From Candidatus Methanosuratincola petrocarbonis (ex Vanwonterghem et al. 2016) (lineage in GTDB: Archaea > Thermoproteota > Methanomethylicia > Methanomethylicales > Methanomethylicaceae): a stretch of DNA of 15,449 nt. Shown piece after piece: positions 6,568 to 15,192 of the stretch (position 1 is the first letter of the stretch; every line of letters starts with the position of its first letter). A program made the translations under genes and the position numbers. Location of the stretch: positions 1-15,449 of the forward strand of contig MAGV01000083.1 in NCBI GenBank assembly GCA_001717015.1. The letters run 5' to 3'. A model generated the notes under the pieces. That model saw only the letters and a program-made list of their open reading frames with translations. It did not search any database and was not told the DNA's origin.

Positions 6568-7640
6568 CATTGCAAGCTGTTAAGAAGCAACAGAAACAGG
6601 TAACCAAAAGGAAGATTTCCCGGGACATGACGAAGTGCATGCTCTGCGGTAGGTGCAGGAACTTCTGCCCCACCGGGGCGATAAGGTTCACTGTAGAGGA
6701 GAAGGGGAAGTGTACTCACTGCAACCTCTGCTCTGAGGTCTGCCCTGTAAAGGCAATCGACTCTGTCGAAGGTAAGATAAAGCCTGAGGAGGTTGGGATG
6801 CACTACTCCAAGATGCAGTCATATTCCGACAGGAAAGTAAAGGTCAACTGCGTAACATGTATGCGTTGCTACGAGAACTGCCCTGTCAAGGCGATAGTGA
6901 TCGAGGACGGCAAGCCCTTCATCAAGAAGGGGGATGCCAGGGCATCGATCATCAACTGCTCGCTATGCTCTTTGTGCGTCAGATCTTGCCCAACCAACGC
7001 ACTATCTTTCCAGGTGGGCCGCGTCAAGCTTAACCCCGATCTCTGCGTCCTATGCGGAGAATGCGTCAGGGTGTGCCCGCCACAGACGATGTATCTGAAG
7101 GACAGGTACCCAGGTGGCTACTGCGTAATGTGCGGCAGGTGCGTCAAGTCATGCCCAGTAGGCGCCCTCTCGATAAAGTCCGTCTCATGGGACGGGAGCA
7201 TCACTGACGACTGCATACGGTGTGGGACCTGCAGCAGGGTATGCCCGACAGATGCGATCACCTTCAATCCGATCACAGAAAGGAAGCCGTCGGTCGACGT
7301 TTCTAAGTGCATACTATGCGAGATATGTGCGTCTGGCTGCCCTACAAACGCCATACCTATCAGGTGCAGCCTGCCTGAGCGGAAGCTGGTTGAGCACCGC
7401 ATAACTGTCAACAGGGATATGTGCATCGGCTGCTCCTTGTGCATTGAGGCCTGCAAGGTTACGCTTAAGGGGGACCATGCCCCATACCTTAAGGACGGAC
7501 TCGCCTACATCGACGAAAAGAAGTGCATCGGGTGTGGGGCATGCGCTACGACCTGCCCTGCTGAGTGCATCCGAGTCGTGAAAGTCTATGACAAAAGGGA
7601 CGTCTCCGGAATGGCTAGCGAGGTGGTGGTGTTCCCGTGA
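6564..7640 (+). CDS. ehbK: EhbK part 2: 10 x [4Fe-4S] polyferredoxin
   Basis: A 358-residue protein built from ten CxxCxxCxxxC motifs, starting at residues 25, 50, 96, 132, 161, 187, 217, 249, 287 and 321. All forty cysteines are present; nine motifs end in CP and the ninth in CK. Motif spacing ranges from 25 to 46 residues, so the repeat is ancient and diverged rather than recent. The protein can hold ten [4Fe-4S] clusters and should act as an electron wire in the cytoplasmic arm of Ehb. A basic N-terminus (KKQQKQVTKRK) precedes the first motif. GGAGG is seven bases upstream of the ATG, and the stop overlaps the GTG start of ehbL. Confidence 0.9.
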   Translation: MTLQAVKKQQKQVTKRKISRDMTKCMLCGRCRNFCPTGAIRFTVEEKGKCTHCNLCSEVCPVKAIDSVEGKIKPEEVGMHYSKMQSYSDRKVKVNCVTCMRCYENCPVKAIVIEDGKPFIKKGDARASIINCSLCSLCVRSCPTNALSFQVGRVKLNPDLCVLCGECVRVCPPQTMYLKDRYPGGYCVMCGRCVKSCPVGALSIKSVSWDGSITDDCIRCGTCSRVCPTDAITFNPITERKPSVDVSKCILCEICASGCPTNAIPIRCSLPERKLVEHRITVNRDMCIGCSLCIEACKVTLKGDHAPYLKDGLAYIDEKKCIGCGACATTCPAECIRVVKVYDKRDVSGMASEVVVFP

Positions 7641-8140
7641 TTACCTTCTTGAGGATCATGCTCCAAGGGGCTTACAGGAATCTGCTGAGGGTGTTCACAA
7701 AGGCGGACCGTGCAACGAGCATTGCAATGAGGAATAAGATACTCACCATGAGCGTCCCTCCATTCGAGACCGTTCTGGACGAGATGTGCATAGGGTGCGC
7801 GGGGTGCTACAACGTCTGCCCCACGCGGGCGATAACGATGGTCCCGCTCGAGAAGCCGGTCGAGATCGTCGAGGGGTACACAAAGACCCAGGTCCCGCGA
7901 ATAGACCTCCTAAGGTGCATCTTCTGCCTCAACTGCCACGACTTTTGTCCGATTTACTCGGTCTTCGGCGAGGCTGCCCCGATCCACGCGAGGGACGTCG
8001 GCACTCCAAAGATGACCCTGCAAGAAGTCCTGAAGAAGCCGATCAGAGCCCCCCCAGAAAAGATAGAGGAGCTTAGGAAGCTCATCCCTTCTTCGAGCTT
8101 TTCCCTGATAACAAAGGGAGGTACTGGCAATGAATCTTAA
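7637..8140 (+). CDS. ehbL: EhbL: NuoI-like 2 x [4Fe-4S] ferredoxin subunit
   Basis: A 167-residue protein with two complete cluster motifs, C51-C54-C57-C61 and C94-C97-C100-C104, as in NuoI, MbhN and EchF, the subunits that bring electrons to the small hydrogenase subunit. The N-terminal 45 residues ([17 protein letters not shown]) look amphipathic and could sit on the membrane, as in NuoI. The C-terminal 60 residues have no Cys. GTG 7637 overlaps the preceding stop; a GAGGTGG stretch lies upstream. The alternative ATG at 7658 would remove part of the amphipathic segment. The end overlaps ehbM by 11 bases. Confidence 0.88.
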   Translation: MITFLRIMLQGAYRNLLRVFTKADRATSIAMRNKILTMSVPPFETVLDEMCIGCAGCYNVCPTRAITMVPLEKPVEIVEGYTKTQVPRIDLLRCIFCLNCHDFCPIYSVFGEAAPIHARDVGTPKMTLQEVLKKPIRAPPEKIEELRKLIPSSSFSLITKGGTGNES

Positions 8141-8579
8141 GGCAACAAGCAGGAAGAACGCGATACATGTTATGGTAGCCTATACTGGCGGCTGCAACGG
8201 ATGCGATATCGAGATTGTTAATGCCGTGCTATCGCCTAGGTATGATGTGGAGCAGTACAGGGTCCTCCTCACCTGGAACCCCAGGGAGGCTGATGTCCTC
8301 ATCGTGTCTGGCGTGGTTGCGTGGCAGATGGTCGAGCCCCTGAAGAAGATATACAATTCGATACCCGACCCGAAGGGCGTGGTCGCAGTGGGCGCATGCG
8401 CAGTGAATGGAAATGTTTACAAGAACCTCGTCGGCGACATCGGTCAGAACGAGGAGATCTGGGCGCCTGTGGAAACCGTTATACCCGTCGACGTGAAGGT
8501 CCCTGGTTGCGCCCCGAGGCCTGAAGACGTGATAGCGGGGGTCGTGAAGGCCCTGCCAAAGATTCTGGAGGCGCCGTAA
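8130..8579 (+). CDS. ehbM: EhbM: [NiFe] hydrogenase small subunit (NuoB-like)
   Basis: A 149-residue soluble subunit that carries the proximal [4Fe-4S] cluster next to the active site. The four expected ligands are visible: Cys22 and Cys25 in GGCNGCDIE, Cys90 in VGACAVNG and Cys127 in [11 protein letters not shown]. The short length, with no further cluster domain and no Tat signal, is typical of group 4 membrane-bound hydrogenases (MbhJ, EchC, NuoB). GGAGGT at seven bases before the ATG gives a strong start. It lies directly before the large-subunit gene, one base apart. Confidence 0.94.
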   Translation: MNLKATSRKNAIHVMVAYTGGCNGCDIEIVNAVLSPRYDVEQYRVLLTWNPREADVLIVSGVVAWQMVEPLKKIYNSIPDPKGVVAVGACAVNGNVYKNLVGDIGQNEEIWAPVETVIPVDVKVPGCAPRPEDVIAGVVKALPKILEAP

Positions 8580-8580
8580 T

Positions 8581-9762
8581 ATGACAAGTGGGGAGAAACG
8601 CGTAGAGATCGAGAAGGAACTCTCGTTCGGGCCGGTTCACCCGGCACTGATAGAGCCATACAGGATAAGGCTGTTCGTCAATGACGAGATAGTCGAGGAC
8701 TGCGAGTTGAACATCAACATGGCATACAGGGGCATCGAGAAGCTCTTTGACGGCTTGCCTGTCGAGAGGGCCCTGCTCATCGCAGAGAGGGTATGCGGAA
8801 TCTGCTCGCACGTACACGCCTGGAACGCCGTCAGGGTCATCGAGGGCGGGCTGAAGATAGCCGTCCCCCCGCGGGCGGACTACATCCGCGTGATAACTCA
8901 CGAGATGCAGCGTATCGCCAGCCACCTGATACTCTTCGGCCATGCCTTCGAGGTTGTGGGCCACGAGACATTCGCGATGCGGTCCTTCCTACTCAGGGAG
9001 AGTTTCATGGATCTGATCTCCTATGTGGGCGGGAACAGGGTCATGCCGTCTGTGCCCATCATAGGCGGGATCCGCCCAAGGGCAGATCTGACTGAGAGTC
9101 TAAAGCGGGTCATACTCGAGCGTGTCGATGAATTCGAGGAGAAGTACAAGGGGTACGTGGCGCGCATAATCGAAGATCCGCTTGTGATGTCCAGGCTGAC
9201 CGGGATAGGGTTCCTGACAAAGGAGGACGCGATAAAGTTCCATGCGACTGGTCCGACCGGAAGGGCCTCAGGCTGGGACTATGATGTGAGGACAAAGATG
9301 GACGAGTACAAGCCCTTCGATTTCAACGTGATCACGGACGAGAGCTGCGACACCAAGGCCCGCATAGTGGTCAGGGCTCTTGAAGTCTTTGAGAGCCTCA
9401 AGATCATAAGGCAGGCCGTGAAGAACTTGCCTGAAGGCCCTGTCGTGAACAGGTCCTGGAAGGCAGAAGAGATGGACTTCACCACCGCCCTCCTAGAAGC
9501 CTATAAGGGGGAGCTGATGCATTCTTATGCCCTCGACAGCCAAGGGAGGATAAGGAATTACAAGATCAGGACTCCGACGCCGACCAACCTGGCTGCAATG
9601 GAACATGCCTGTGTTGGTGACCACGTAACAGAGGCGATACTGACTATAGCCAGCTGCGACCCATGTCTGACCTGCTGCACACGTGCAGAGGTGGTGGACT
9701 CCGGAAAGTCGTCTGTCCTTTCTGATTTAGAGATTGTTCGTAAGTATGGCTGGAGGAAGTGA
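8581..9762 (+). CDS. ehbN: EhbN: [NiFe] hydrogenase large (catalytic) subunit
   Basis: The 393-residue catalytic subunit binds the Ni-Fe centre for H2 oxidation or proton reduction. Both nickel-ligand motifs are intact: RVCGICSHVH (Cys72, Cys75, His79) and DPCLTC (Cys362, Cys365), so this is a real hydrogenase and not a NuoD-type relic. A third Cys follows directly (Cys366), then Thr-Arg. The chain continues 25 residues beyond Arg368, the position equivalent to the cleavage site of processed hydrogenases; whether it is trimmed is unknown. ATG 8581 has GGAGG nine bases upstream. The TGA abuts the GTG start of ehbO. No separate NuoC-like gene is present in the cluster. Confidence 0.95.
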   Translation: MTSGEKRVEIEKELSFGPVHPALIEPYRIRLFVNDEIVEDCELNINMAYRGIEKLFDGLPVERALLIAERVCGICSHVHAWNAVRVIEGGLKIAVPPRADYIRVITHEMQRIASHLILFGHAFEVVGHETFAMRSFLLRESFMDLISYVGGNRVMPSVPIIGGIRPRADLTESLKRVILERVDEFEEKYKGYVARIIEDPLVMSRLTGIGFLTKEDAIKFHATGPTGRASGWDYDVRTKMDEYKPFDFNVITDESCDTKARIVVRALEVFESLKIIRQAVKNLPEGPVVNRSWKAEEMDFTTALLEAYKGELMHSYALDSQGRIRNYKIRTPTPTNLAAMEHACVGDHVTEAILTIASCDPCLTCCTRAEVVDSGKSSVLSDLEIVRKYGWRK

Positions 9763-10818
9763 GTGTTTATGGAAGATATGCCTCTGTTTGTCCTTGGTCT
9801 GTTTGCTTCTTCAATAGTGGCTGCTGCAATCGCGATCCTCTACTCCCTCGTACTTCCAGGGGTAGAGAGGAAGGTGCAAGCTAGGATTCAGCAGCGGATC
9901 GGGCCGCCTATCTTGACCCCCGGGTTCTGGTCGGTGCTGAAGTTCGGGTACAAGAAGAGGGTTGAGCCAAATGCGCAGATGCCTGGGCTTTACAGGTCGC
10001 TAGTTTACTTCGGAATCGGAATCGTCGTCCTGCTCTTCCTCTTCACGACGCCTTACTGGTGGGCAGTGCTCGGGTGGGGGAGCATTCTCGGGATCGCCGG
10101 TCTGCTCAAGCTCGAGGAAGTCCTTTATGTCCTGATGGGTTCCCAGTCCCAGTCCTTCCTTTCAACGGGCATGCCTGTTCCGGATATCGCCAAAGGGTCT
10201 AAACACATCGGGATCAAGCGCGAATTCGTGGAGCAGCACTCGGCTGAGAGGGCCCTGAAGATGATGGCAATAGGTTCATTGCCGCTGTACGTCGCACTAC
10301 TGGTGCCTTTTGCGATGGCAAGGAGCACAATGATAAGCTCAGTCGTAGCGATGCAGAACCCCGGATACGCCCTGTCGTCTGACTGGTTGTCAGCCCCGAT
10401 CCCCTCGAGCCCAGTCCTGTTTACATTACCTGGCATCTTGGCAGCGATAGTATACTTTGTTGGCTATGTCATGCTCCTGAATGAGAAGCCCTTCAGCATA
10501 CTCAAGGCGAAGATCGACCTCATCGAGGGAGGCGTGCTGGAATATGCTTCCAAGCTGAGGGCATACTACTACATTATGAGGAATGTGTTGATGTTTGCGC
10601 TCTCTAGCATTTTCGTCACGCTCTTTATCGGGATACCGTTCGACCCATTCGTGCCAGTGATGATGCTGCTGAACCTCGCTCTCAGCCTCTTGTTGCCCCT
10701 AATGCTGGCTGCACTCGTTGCATTCTCGCCGATACTCACTTTCAGGCAGATCTATCCTGCAGCAATAGGTCTGTCCGCAGTCGGTGTACTGGCGCTAATT
10801 ATTTCGCTAGGAGTCTGA
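9763..10818 (+). CDS. ehbO: EhbO: NuoH-like membrane anchor subunit
   Basis: A 351-residue polytopic protein with about eight membrane helices, homologous to NuoH, MbhM and EchB. It anchors the hydrogenase module and links it to the ion-translocating arm. The family signature ERKVQARIQQRIGP is at 35-48 after the first helix. The KPFSILKAKIDLIEGG and EYASKLRAYYY segments correspond to the conserved PFDxxEA...EYS region of NuoH, though the Glu of the PEA motif is not conserved. GTG 9763 is favoured because GGAGG lies six bases upstream; ATG 9769 is an in-frame alternative. The gene begins immediately after the ehbN stop. Confidence 0.92.
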   Translation: MFMEDMPLFVLGLFASSIVAAAIAILYSLVLPGVERKVQARIQQRIGPPILTPGFWSVLKFGYKKRVEPNAQMPGLYRSLVYFGIGIVVLLFLFTTPYWWAVLGWGSILGIAGLLKLEEVLYVLMGSQSQSFLSTGMPVPDIAKGSKHIGIKREFVEQHSAERALKMMAIGSLPLYVALLVPFAMARSTMISSVVAMQNPGYALSSDWLSAPIPSSPVLFTLPGILAAIVYFVGYVMLLNEKPFSILKAKIDLIEGGVLEYASKLRAYYYIMRNVLMFALSSIFVTLFIGIPFDPFVPVMMLLNLALSLLLPLMLAALVAFSPILTFRQIYPAAIGLSAVGVLALIISLGV

Positions 10819-10831
10819 AGGAGGTCTGAAT

Positions 10832-11098
10832 ATGCCTAAGATAGCGATTCGCGGCAAACACGTCATAACCCTCGGCGGCTGGGTCGTCGAACACAGGGCA
10901 AACCTGCCATACAGGGACTATGTGGTTGGCAACCCCTTTGACGAGCCAGTCAAGATAGAGGCCCCCATATACTCCATAGAAGGCATAGAAGCAATAAAAT
11001 CCCTCGGGCTGATCGTTGAGCCCGTAACGAAATATGATCGTCTGATAGATAAACTAAATAAGGTGAAAGCATTAATCGGAATACCACAAAAATATTAG
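10832..11098 (+). CDS. ehbP: EhbP: small hydrophilic Ehb subunit
   Basis: An 88-residue soluble protein beginning MPKIAIRGKHVITLGGWVVE, which I recognise as EhbP-like, a hydrophilic subunit found after the NuoH homologue in methanogen ehb operons. Its function is not known; it has no cysteine and no membrane segment. GGAGGT six bases before the ATG makes the start secure. It closes the hydrogenase cluster: the next gene encodes ATP synthase subunit F. The last 60 bases are clearly more AT-rich than the rest of the operon. No ehbQ equivalent follows. Confidence 0.78.
   Translation: MPKIAIRGKHVITLGGWVVEHRANLPYRDYVVGNPFDEPVKIEAPIYSIEGIEAIKSLGLIVEPVTKYDRLIDKLNKVKALIGIPQKY
11088..11097 (+). promoter_or_regulatory. 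Possible TATA-like element for the ATP synthase genes
   Basis: AAAAATATTA in the last codons of ehbP lies about 26 bases before the atpF start, which would give a nearly leaderless transcript. A second AT-rich candidate, AAACTAAATA at 11051-11060, would leave a leader of about 30 bases. That leader would contain GTGAT at 11104-11108, a fair ribosome-binding site six bases before the ATG. Either element would let the ATPase genes be expressed apart from ehb. Evidence is composition and spacing only. Confidence 0.35.
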
Positions 11099-11114
11099 CT
11101 CGCGTGATCAGGTA

Positions 11115-11414
11115 ATGAAAATTTTTTTTGTCGGCAGCCCGCAATTGGCAGAGGGCTATAGAATCGCAGGAGCTGACACCATCGTTGTGTCTAGCAATGA
11201 TGATTTTATCCGGGCGCTCGAGAGCCTCTCCTCAAATGAGGAGGCTGGCATTGTATTGATGGACAGCGACTACATCCCTGCCGTGAGGGAGAGAGTAGAG
11301 AAACTAAAAATAAGTAGTAAGCTGCCCGTCTTTCTGGAGGTCCCTGGAAGAAAGTCTGGAACAACGGTCGATCTTAAAGCCATGATAAGCCGGATAATGG
11401 GGGTAAAAGTTTGA
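11115..11414 (+). CDS. atpF: A-type ATP synthase subunit F
   Basis: A 99-residue soluble protein with a Rossmann-like pattern: MKIFFVGSPQLAEGYRIAGA at the N-terminus and a central VLMDSDYI strand, as in subunit F of A/V-type ATPases. Subunit F sits on the central stalk with subunit D and helps regulate rotation. The length fits the family (about 100). GTGAT six bases before the ATG is a plausible ribosome-binding site. The TGA overlaps the TTG start of subunit E. In the usual methanogen order this gene lies between C and A; here it leads the cluster. Confidence 0.88.
   Translation: MKIFFVGSPQLAEGYRIAGADTIVVSSNDDFIRALESLSSNEEAGIVLMDSDYIPAVRERVEKLKISSKLPVFLEVPGRKSGTTVDLKAMISRIMGVKV
11122..11129 (+). 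terminator. T8 tract, possible archaeal oligo-T terminator of the ehb transcript
   Basis: Eight consecutive T residues lie on the coding strand just after the atpF start codon, within codons 3-5. Archaeal RNA polymerase can terminate at oligo-T runs without a hairpin, so part of the ehb transcripts may end here. The tract is inside a coding region (Ile-Phe-Phe), so it may be only codon choice. No stem-loop is apparent beside it. Confidence 0.25.
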
Positions 11415-12034
11415 GCGGTAAACCAGTTAGCGTTCAAAGAACCATCGATGCGGATGGCTTCAATAGGCTGATAGCCGCTCTCTTCGAAGAGACTGATTCA
11501 AAGATAGATGCACTGATGGCAGAAGCATTGACCACAGTCGAATCGATCATGTCAGAATCCAAAAAATACTCGATCAGACGTAGCAAGGAGATTTTGGATT
11601 CCTACAGCGAATCCTCCGAGGTCGAGTACAGGAAGGAAATATCGAAGACAGAGATCGATTCAAGGATGCAGGTCTTGCGTATAAAGGAAGAGATTGTCGA
11701 GTCTGTCTTTGCTGAGGCAAGAGAGCGTCTCTTGGAGTTCACCGGCAAAGAAGAATATCTGGAGATTTTGCAGAAACAGCTAACGTCTCTTTCGAGCCTT
11801 GTCCATGTGGGAAAGGTGATACTGAATAAGCGAGACGTAGAGCGGTTAGGCGAAGAGAATATACGAAAAATCTTGGGTCCGAAATGTGATATATCCGTGG
11901 AGGATTTGGGAACAGGGGGCTTCATGCTGATATCGAAGGATGGAAAGGTTGCCATAGACAGAACGATCGACTCTCTCCTAAAATCCAAGAAGGATGCGAT
12001 GCGGGGAAGGATTGCTGAAAAGTTGTTCGGGTGA
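11411..12034 (+). CDS. atpE: A-type ATP synthase subunit E (peripheral stalk)
   Basis: A 207-residue protein with a long charged, probably coiled-coil N-terminal half (about 15-110). A globular C-terminus follows with [16 protein letters not shown] and the [22 protein letters not shown] segment, the hallmark of subunit E, which ties the top of the A1 head to the membrane part. TTG 11411 overlaps the stop of atpF and has GGGGGT six bases upstream. No other good start codon is near. Its usual coiled-coil partner, subunit H, is not encoded beside it. Confidence 0.9.
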   Translation: MSGKPVSVQRTIDADGFNRLIAALFEETDSKIDALMAEALTTVESIMSESKKYSIRRSKEILDSYSESSEVEYRKEISKTEIDSRMQVLRIKEEIVESVFAEARERLLEFTGKEEYLEILQKQLTSLSSLVHVGKVILNKRDVERLGEENIRKILGPKCDISVEDLGTGGFMLISKDGKVAIDRTIDSLLKSKKDAMRGRIAEKLFG

Positions 12035-12039
12035 TCATG

Positions 12040-13803
12040 ATGGGGATAAAAGGGAAAATCCGAAAGATTAGCGGGCCGGTTGTTGTTGCGGAGGACGTCT
12101 CAGGTCTGGAGATGCACGAGCTTGTGATGGTAGGAAAGGACGAGCTGATCGGCGAAGTCGTCAGGGTGGAGGGCAACTCAGCGACGATCCAGGTCTACGA
12201 AGACACAGTCGGCCTGAAGCCTGGCGAAAAGGTGCTGGGATCGGGGATGCCCCTCGCCGTCGAGCTCGGTCCTGGGCTACTCATGGGCATATTTGACGGC
12301 ATCCAGAGACCTCTGGAGGTCATCCAGCAACTTACGGGAGATTTCATCAAGCGGGGTATAAAGACGCCTGCGCTACCGAGGGAAAAGCAATGGCACTTTG
12401 TCCCCAAGCTAAAGAAGGGTGATACCGTCTTGGGCGGGGAAGTAATGGGGATCGTCCAAGAGACTCCGATATTCGAGCACAGGTGCCTGGTCCCTCCAAA
12501 TGTGAGGGGAAAAGTCGAGTATGTAGCAAAAGAAGGGGATTACACGGTTGAGGATACTGTCTGCCGGGTGTCGGGAGAGAAGGGCAAGGTAGAGCTGAAG
12601 ATGTACCACAAGTGGCCAGTCAGGGAGCCGCGCCCCTATGTCGATAGGCTGGAGCCATCAGAGCCCCTCATTACAGGGCAGCGCATTATAGACACCTTCT
12701 TCCCCGTCGCCAAGGGCGGTGCCGTAGCCATTCCTGGAGGGTTCGGCACTGGAAAGACGATCACGTCCCACCAGCTTGCTGCCTGGTCCGATGCAGAAGT
12801 GATCGTGTATATCGGGTGCGGCGAGAGGGGCAATGAGATGACCGAGGTTCTTTTGACCTTCCCGGAGTGGAAGGATCCGAAGAGCGGGCGCCCTCTGATG
12901 GAGCGGACTGTCCTCATAGCAAACACAAGCAATATGCCTGTTTCAGCAAGGGAGGCGAGCGTATACACCGGAATTACCATTGCAGAGTACTTCAGGGACA
13001 TGGGCTACAACGTCGCCATAATGGCTGACTCGACAAGCAGATGGGCGGAGGCGCTCAGAGAGATCTCCGGTAGGCTTGAAGAAATGCCCGCCGAGGAAGG
13101 CTATCCGTCTTATCTCTCCTCAAGACTTGGCGAGTTCTACGAAAGGGCTGGTAGAGTGAAGACGATGGGTGGCGGCATCGGGTCAGTGACACTCATCGGC
13201 GCTGTATCCCCCCCAGGGGGCGACTTCTCTGAGCCCGTGACTGTCCACACCAAGCGCTTCGTAAGGTGCTTCTGGGCGCTGGACAGTGCGCTGGCGAGCA
13301 TGCGCCACTACCCTGCCATCAACTGGCTCACCAGCTATTCTGAATACACTGACTATGTGGAGAGCTGGTGGAACAGACTCACCACGAACCGCTGGAGGTC
13401 GCAGAGGCTGAAGGCGATGGAGATCCTGAAGCGTGAGGATGAGCTGAAGGAAGTCATCAGGCTGGTTGGATCCGAAGCCCTTCCGGAGTCAGAAAAACTC
13501 GTCTTGGAGACCGCAAGGCTCTTGAGGGAAGGCTTCCTGCAGCAGAACGCCTACGATCCGATAGATACTTACTCATCCCCTGAGAAGCAGTTCATTCTGC
13601 TCGACGCGATACTAAACTTCCACGACGCCGCCAGCGCTGCCATATCGAAAGGCGTCCCTGCCTCGAAGTTAGTTGCAATGCCCCAGCTCGCTGAGCTCGC
13701 AAAGCTCAGGATGTCTGTCGAGAATGAACGCATAAATGAGATCCAGAAGTTCTCAGAGGCGCTTTCTGCCGAGATCAAGAAGCTTATGGAGGTCAGGTCC
13801 TAA
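12040..13803 (+). CDS. atpA: A-type ATP synthase catalytic subunit A
   Basis: The 587-residue catalytic nucleotide-binding subunit of the A1 head. Landmarks: beta-barrel start [17 protein letters not shown], the inserted non-homologous domain with [14 protein letters not shown], the P-loop GGFGTGKT at 233-240, [33 protein letters not shown] and a helical C-terminus. The P-loop differs from the GPFGSGKT that I know as the common archaeal form. ATG 12040 is preferred: GGTGAT at 12030-12035 ends four bases upstream, an ideal match to the archaeal anti-SD, and the protein then begins like its homologues. GTG 12031 and ATG 12037 are in frame. The stop overlaps the atpB ATG by one base. No intein is present. 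Confidence 0.96.
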   Translation: MGIKGKIRKISGPVVVAEDVSGLEMHELVMVGKDELIGEVVRVEGNSATIQVYEDTVGLKPGEKVLGSGMPLAVELGPGLLMGIFDGIQRPLEVIQQLTGDFIKRGIKTPALPREKQWHFVPKLKKGDTVLGGEVMGIVQETPIFEHRCLVPPNVRGKVEYVAKEGDYTVEDTVCRVSGEKGKVELKMYHKWPVREPRPYVDRLEPSEPLITGQRIIDTFFPVAKGGAVAIPGGFGTGKTITSHQLAAWSDAEVIVYIGCGERGNEMTEVLLTFPEWKDPKSGRPLMERTVLIANTSNMPVSAREASVYTGITIAEYFRDMGYNVAIMADSTSRWAEALREISGRLEEMPAEEGYPSYLSSRLGEFYERAGRVKTMGGGIGSVTLIGAVSPPGGDFSEPVTVHTKRFVRCFWALDSALASMRHYPAINWLTSYSEYTDYVESWWNRLTTNRWRSQRLKAMEILKREDELKEVIRLVGSEALPESEKLVLETARLLREGFLQQNAYDPIDTYSSPEKQFILLDAILNFHDAASAAISKGVPASKLVAMPQLAELAKLRMSVENERINEIQKFSEALSAEIKKLMEVRS

Positions 13804-15182
13804 TGACTGTTCAGATGGAGTTCCGAGGGGTCACGAAGATCAGCGGCCCACTAGTCTTTGTTGAGGGTGTTTCTGACGTAGGTTATAATGAGCTCGTAGA
13901 AATAAGGACTAGCGATGGGGAGATGCGAAGGGGCAAAGTACTCGAGGTCTCAAAAGGTATGGCTGTCGTCGAGGTCTTCGAGGGGACCACCGGTCTCTCT
14001 ACCACCGACACCTCGATAAAATTCCTTGGCAAGCCATTGATGCTCCCCGTCTCCGACGACATGCTTGGAAGGGTATTCAACGGTACAGGCGAACCCATAG
14101 ACGGCGGACCGACGCCCTTCACCGAGGACTACCGTGACGTCAATGGGCTGCCCATGAACCCATACTCCAGGGATTACCCTAATGAGTTCATTCAGACTGG
14201 CATTTCAGCAATAGACGGGATGGACACTCTTGTTAGGGGCCAAAAACTGCCGCTCTTTTCAGGGTCTGGGCTCCCCCATAACCTGATTGCTACCCAGGTC
14301 GCAAGGCAGGCCACAATCCCGGGTGAGGAGACCAGCTTCGCAGTCATATTTGTCGCCATGGGGATAAAGCACGACGAGGCAGCCTTCTTCAAAAGGAGTT
14401 TTGAGGAGTCTGGCGCTCTCAAAAACTCTTCGCTCTTCCTAAACTTGGCTGATGACCCTCCGGTCGAGAGGCTCGTCACCCCCCGCTGCGCGCTGACCTT
14501 GGCAGAATACCTAGCATTCGAGAGGGACATGCACGTCCTTGTCATCCTCACTGACATGACGAACTATGCAGAGGCGCTGAGGGAGACTAGCGCGGCGAGG
14601 GAGGAGGTCCCGAGCAGGAAGGGCTACCCAGGTTACATGTATAGCGACTTTGCCTCGATCTACGAGCGTGCAGGTCGTATAAAGGGCAAGAAGGGCAGCA
14701 TCACCCAAATGCCTGTCCTCACAATGCCAAACGACGATATCACCCACCCTATCCCAGACCTTACGGGGTACATCACTGAAGGGCAGATCGTGATCGACAG
14801 GGACTTGCACCGCAGAGGCGTCTACCCCCCAATAAACATTCTCCCGAGCCTCTCAAGGCTGATGAAGGACGGCATTGGGAAAGGAAAGACGAGAGAGGAC
14901 CACGGGCCGGTTGCCAGCCAGCTCTACTCGGCATATGCCAGATCCCAGGAGCTCAGACAGCTCAGCGCCATCATCGGTGAGGAAGGACTCACTGAGAAGG
15001 ACAGAGCGTATCTGAGATTCGGCGACGCATTCGAGCAGCGCTTCCTGAGCCAGAAGTTCGATGAGAACCGGAGCTTGGAGACCACCCTGTCACTTGCATG
15101 GGAAATGCTATCCTTGCTTCCAGAGTCCGAGCTGACCAGGATCTCTGACAAGTTCGTCAAGCAGTACTACAAGCCGAAGTGA
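13803..15182 (+). CDS. atpB: A-type ATP synthase subunit B (regulatory)
   Basis: The 459-residue non-catalytic partner of subunit A in the hexameric head. Instead of a P-loop it has SGSGLPHN at 153-160, the expected degenerate form. [45 protein letters not shown] and [17 protein letters not shown] wording all follow the family. Length is normal. GGAGGT at 13788-13793 lies nine bases before ATG 13803; ATG 13815 is a less likely alternative. The start overlaps the atpA stop in TAATG, suggesting coupled translation and balanced A:B output. Confidence 0.96.
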   Translation: MTVQMEFRGVTKISGPLVFVEGVSDVGYNELVEIRTSDGEMRRGKVLEVSKGMAVVEVFEGTTGLSTTDTSIKFLGKPLMLPVSDDMLGRVFNGTGEPIDGGPTPFTEDYRDVNGLPMNPYSRDYPNEFIQTGISAIDGMDTLVRGQKLPLFSGSGLPHNLIATQVARQATIPGEETSFAVIFVAMGIKHDEAAFFKRSFEESGALKNSSLFLNLADDPPVERLVTPRCALTLAEYLAFERDMHVLVILTDMTNYAEALRETSAAREEVPSRKGYPGYMYSDFASIYERAGRIKGKKGSITQMPVLTMPNDDITHPIPDLTGYITEGQIVIDRDLHRRGVYPPINILPSLSRLMKDGIGKGKTREDHGPVASQLYSAYARSQELRQLSAIIGEEGLTEKDRAYLRFGDAFEQRFLSQKFDENRSLETTLSLAWEMLSLLPESELTRISDKFVKQYYKPK

Positions 15183-15192
15183 GTGTTGCCTA

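Noticed and set aside
6112..7640. Regular Cys-rich DNA repeats that could be mistaken for a tandem repeat or array
   Set aside because: The repetition is at protein level (iron-sulfur motifs) with 25-46 residue spacing and diverged DNA; there are no identical repeats or spacers as in CRISPR.
8479..8964. 161-codon minus-strand frame opposite ehbM and ehbN
   Set aside because: The + strand carries the small-subunit Cys and large-subunit RVCGIC motifs; the antisense frame has no independent support.
8130..9762. Possibility that the cluster is a complex I (Fpo/Nuo) rather than a hydrogenase
   Set aside because: All four nickel-binding cysteines of the large subunit are present, and polyferredoxins and EhbP accompany it; there is no NuoC/FpoC gene, and complex I large subunits lack these cysteines.
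11122..11129. Programmed frameshift at the T8 tract in atpF
   Set aside because: The zero frame gives a normal full-length subunit F, so no recoding is needed; only transcript termination or slippage remains possible.
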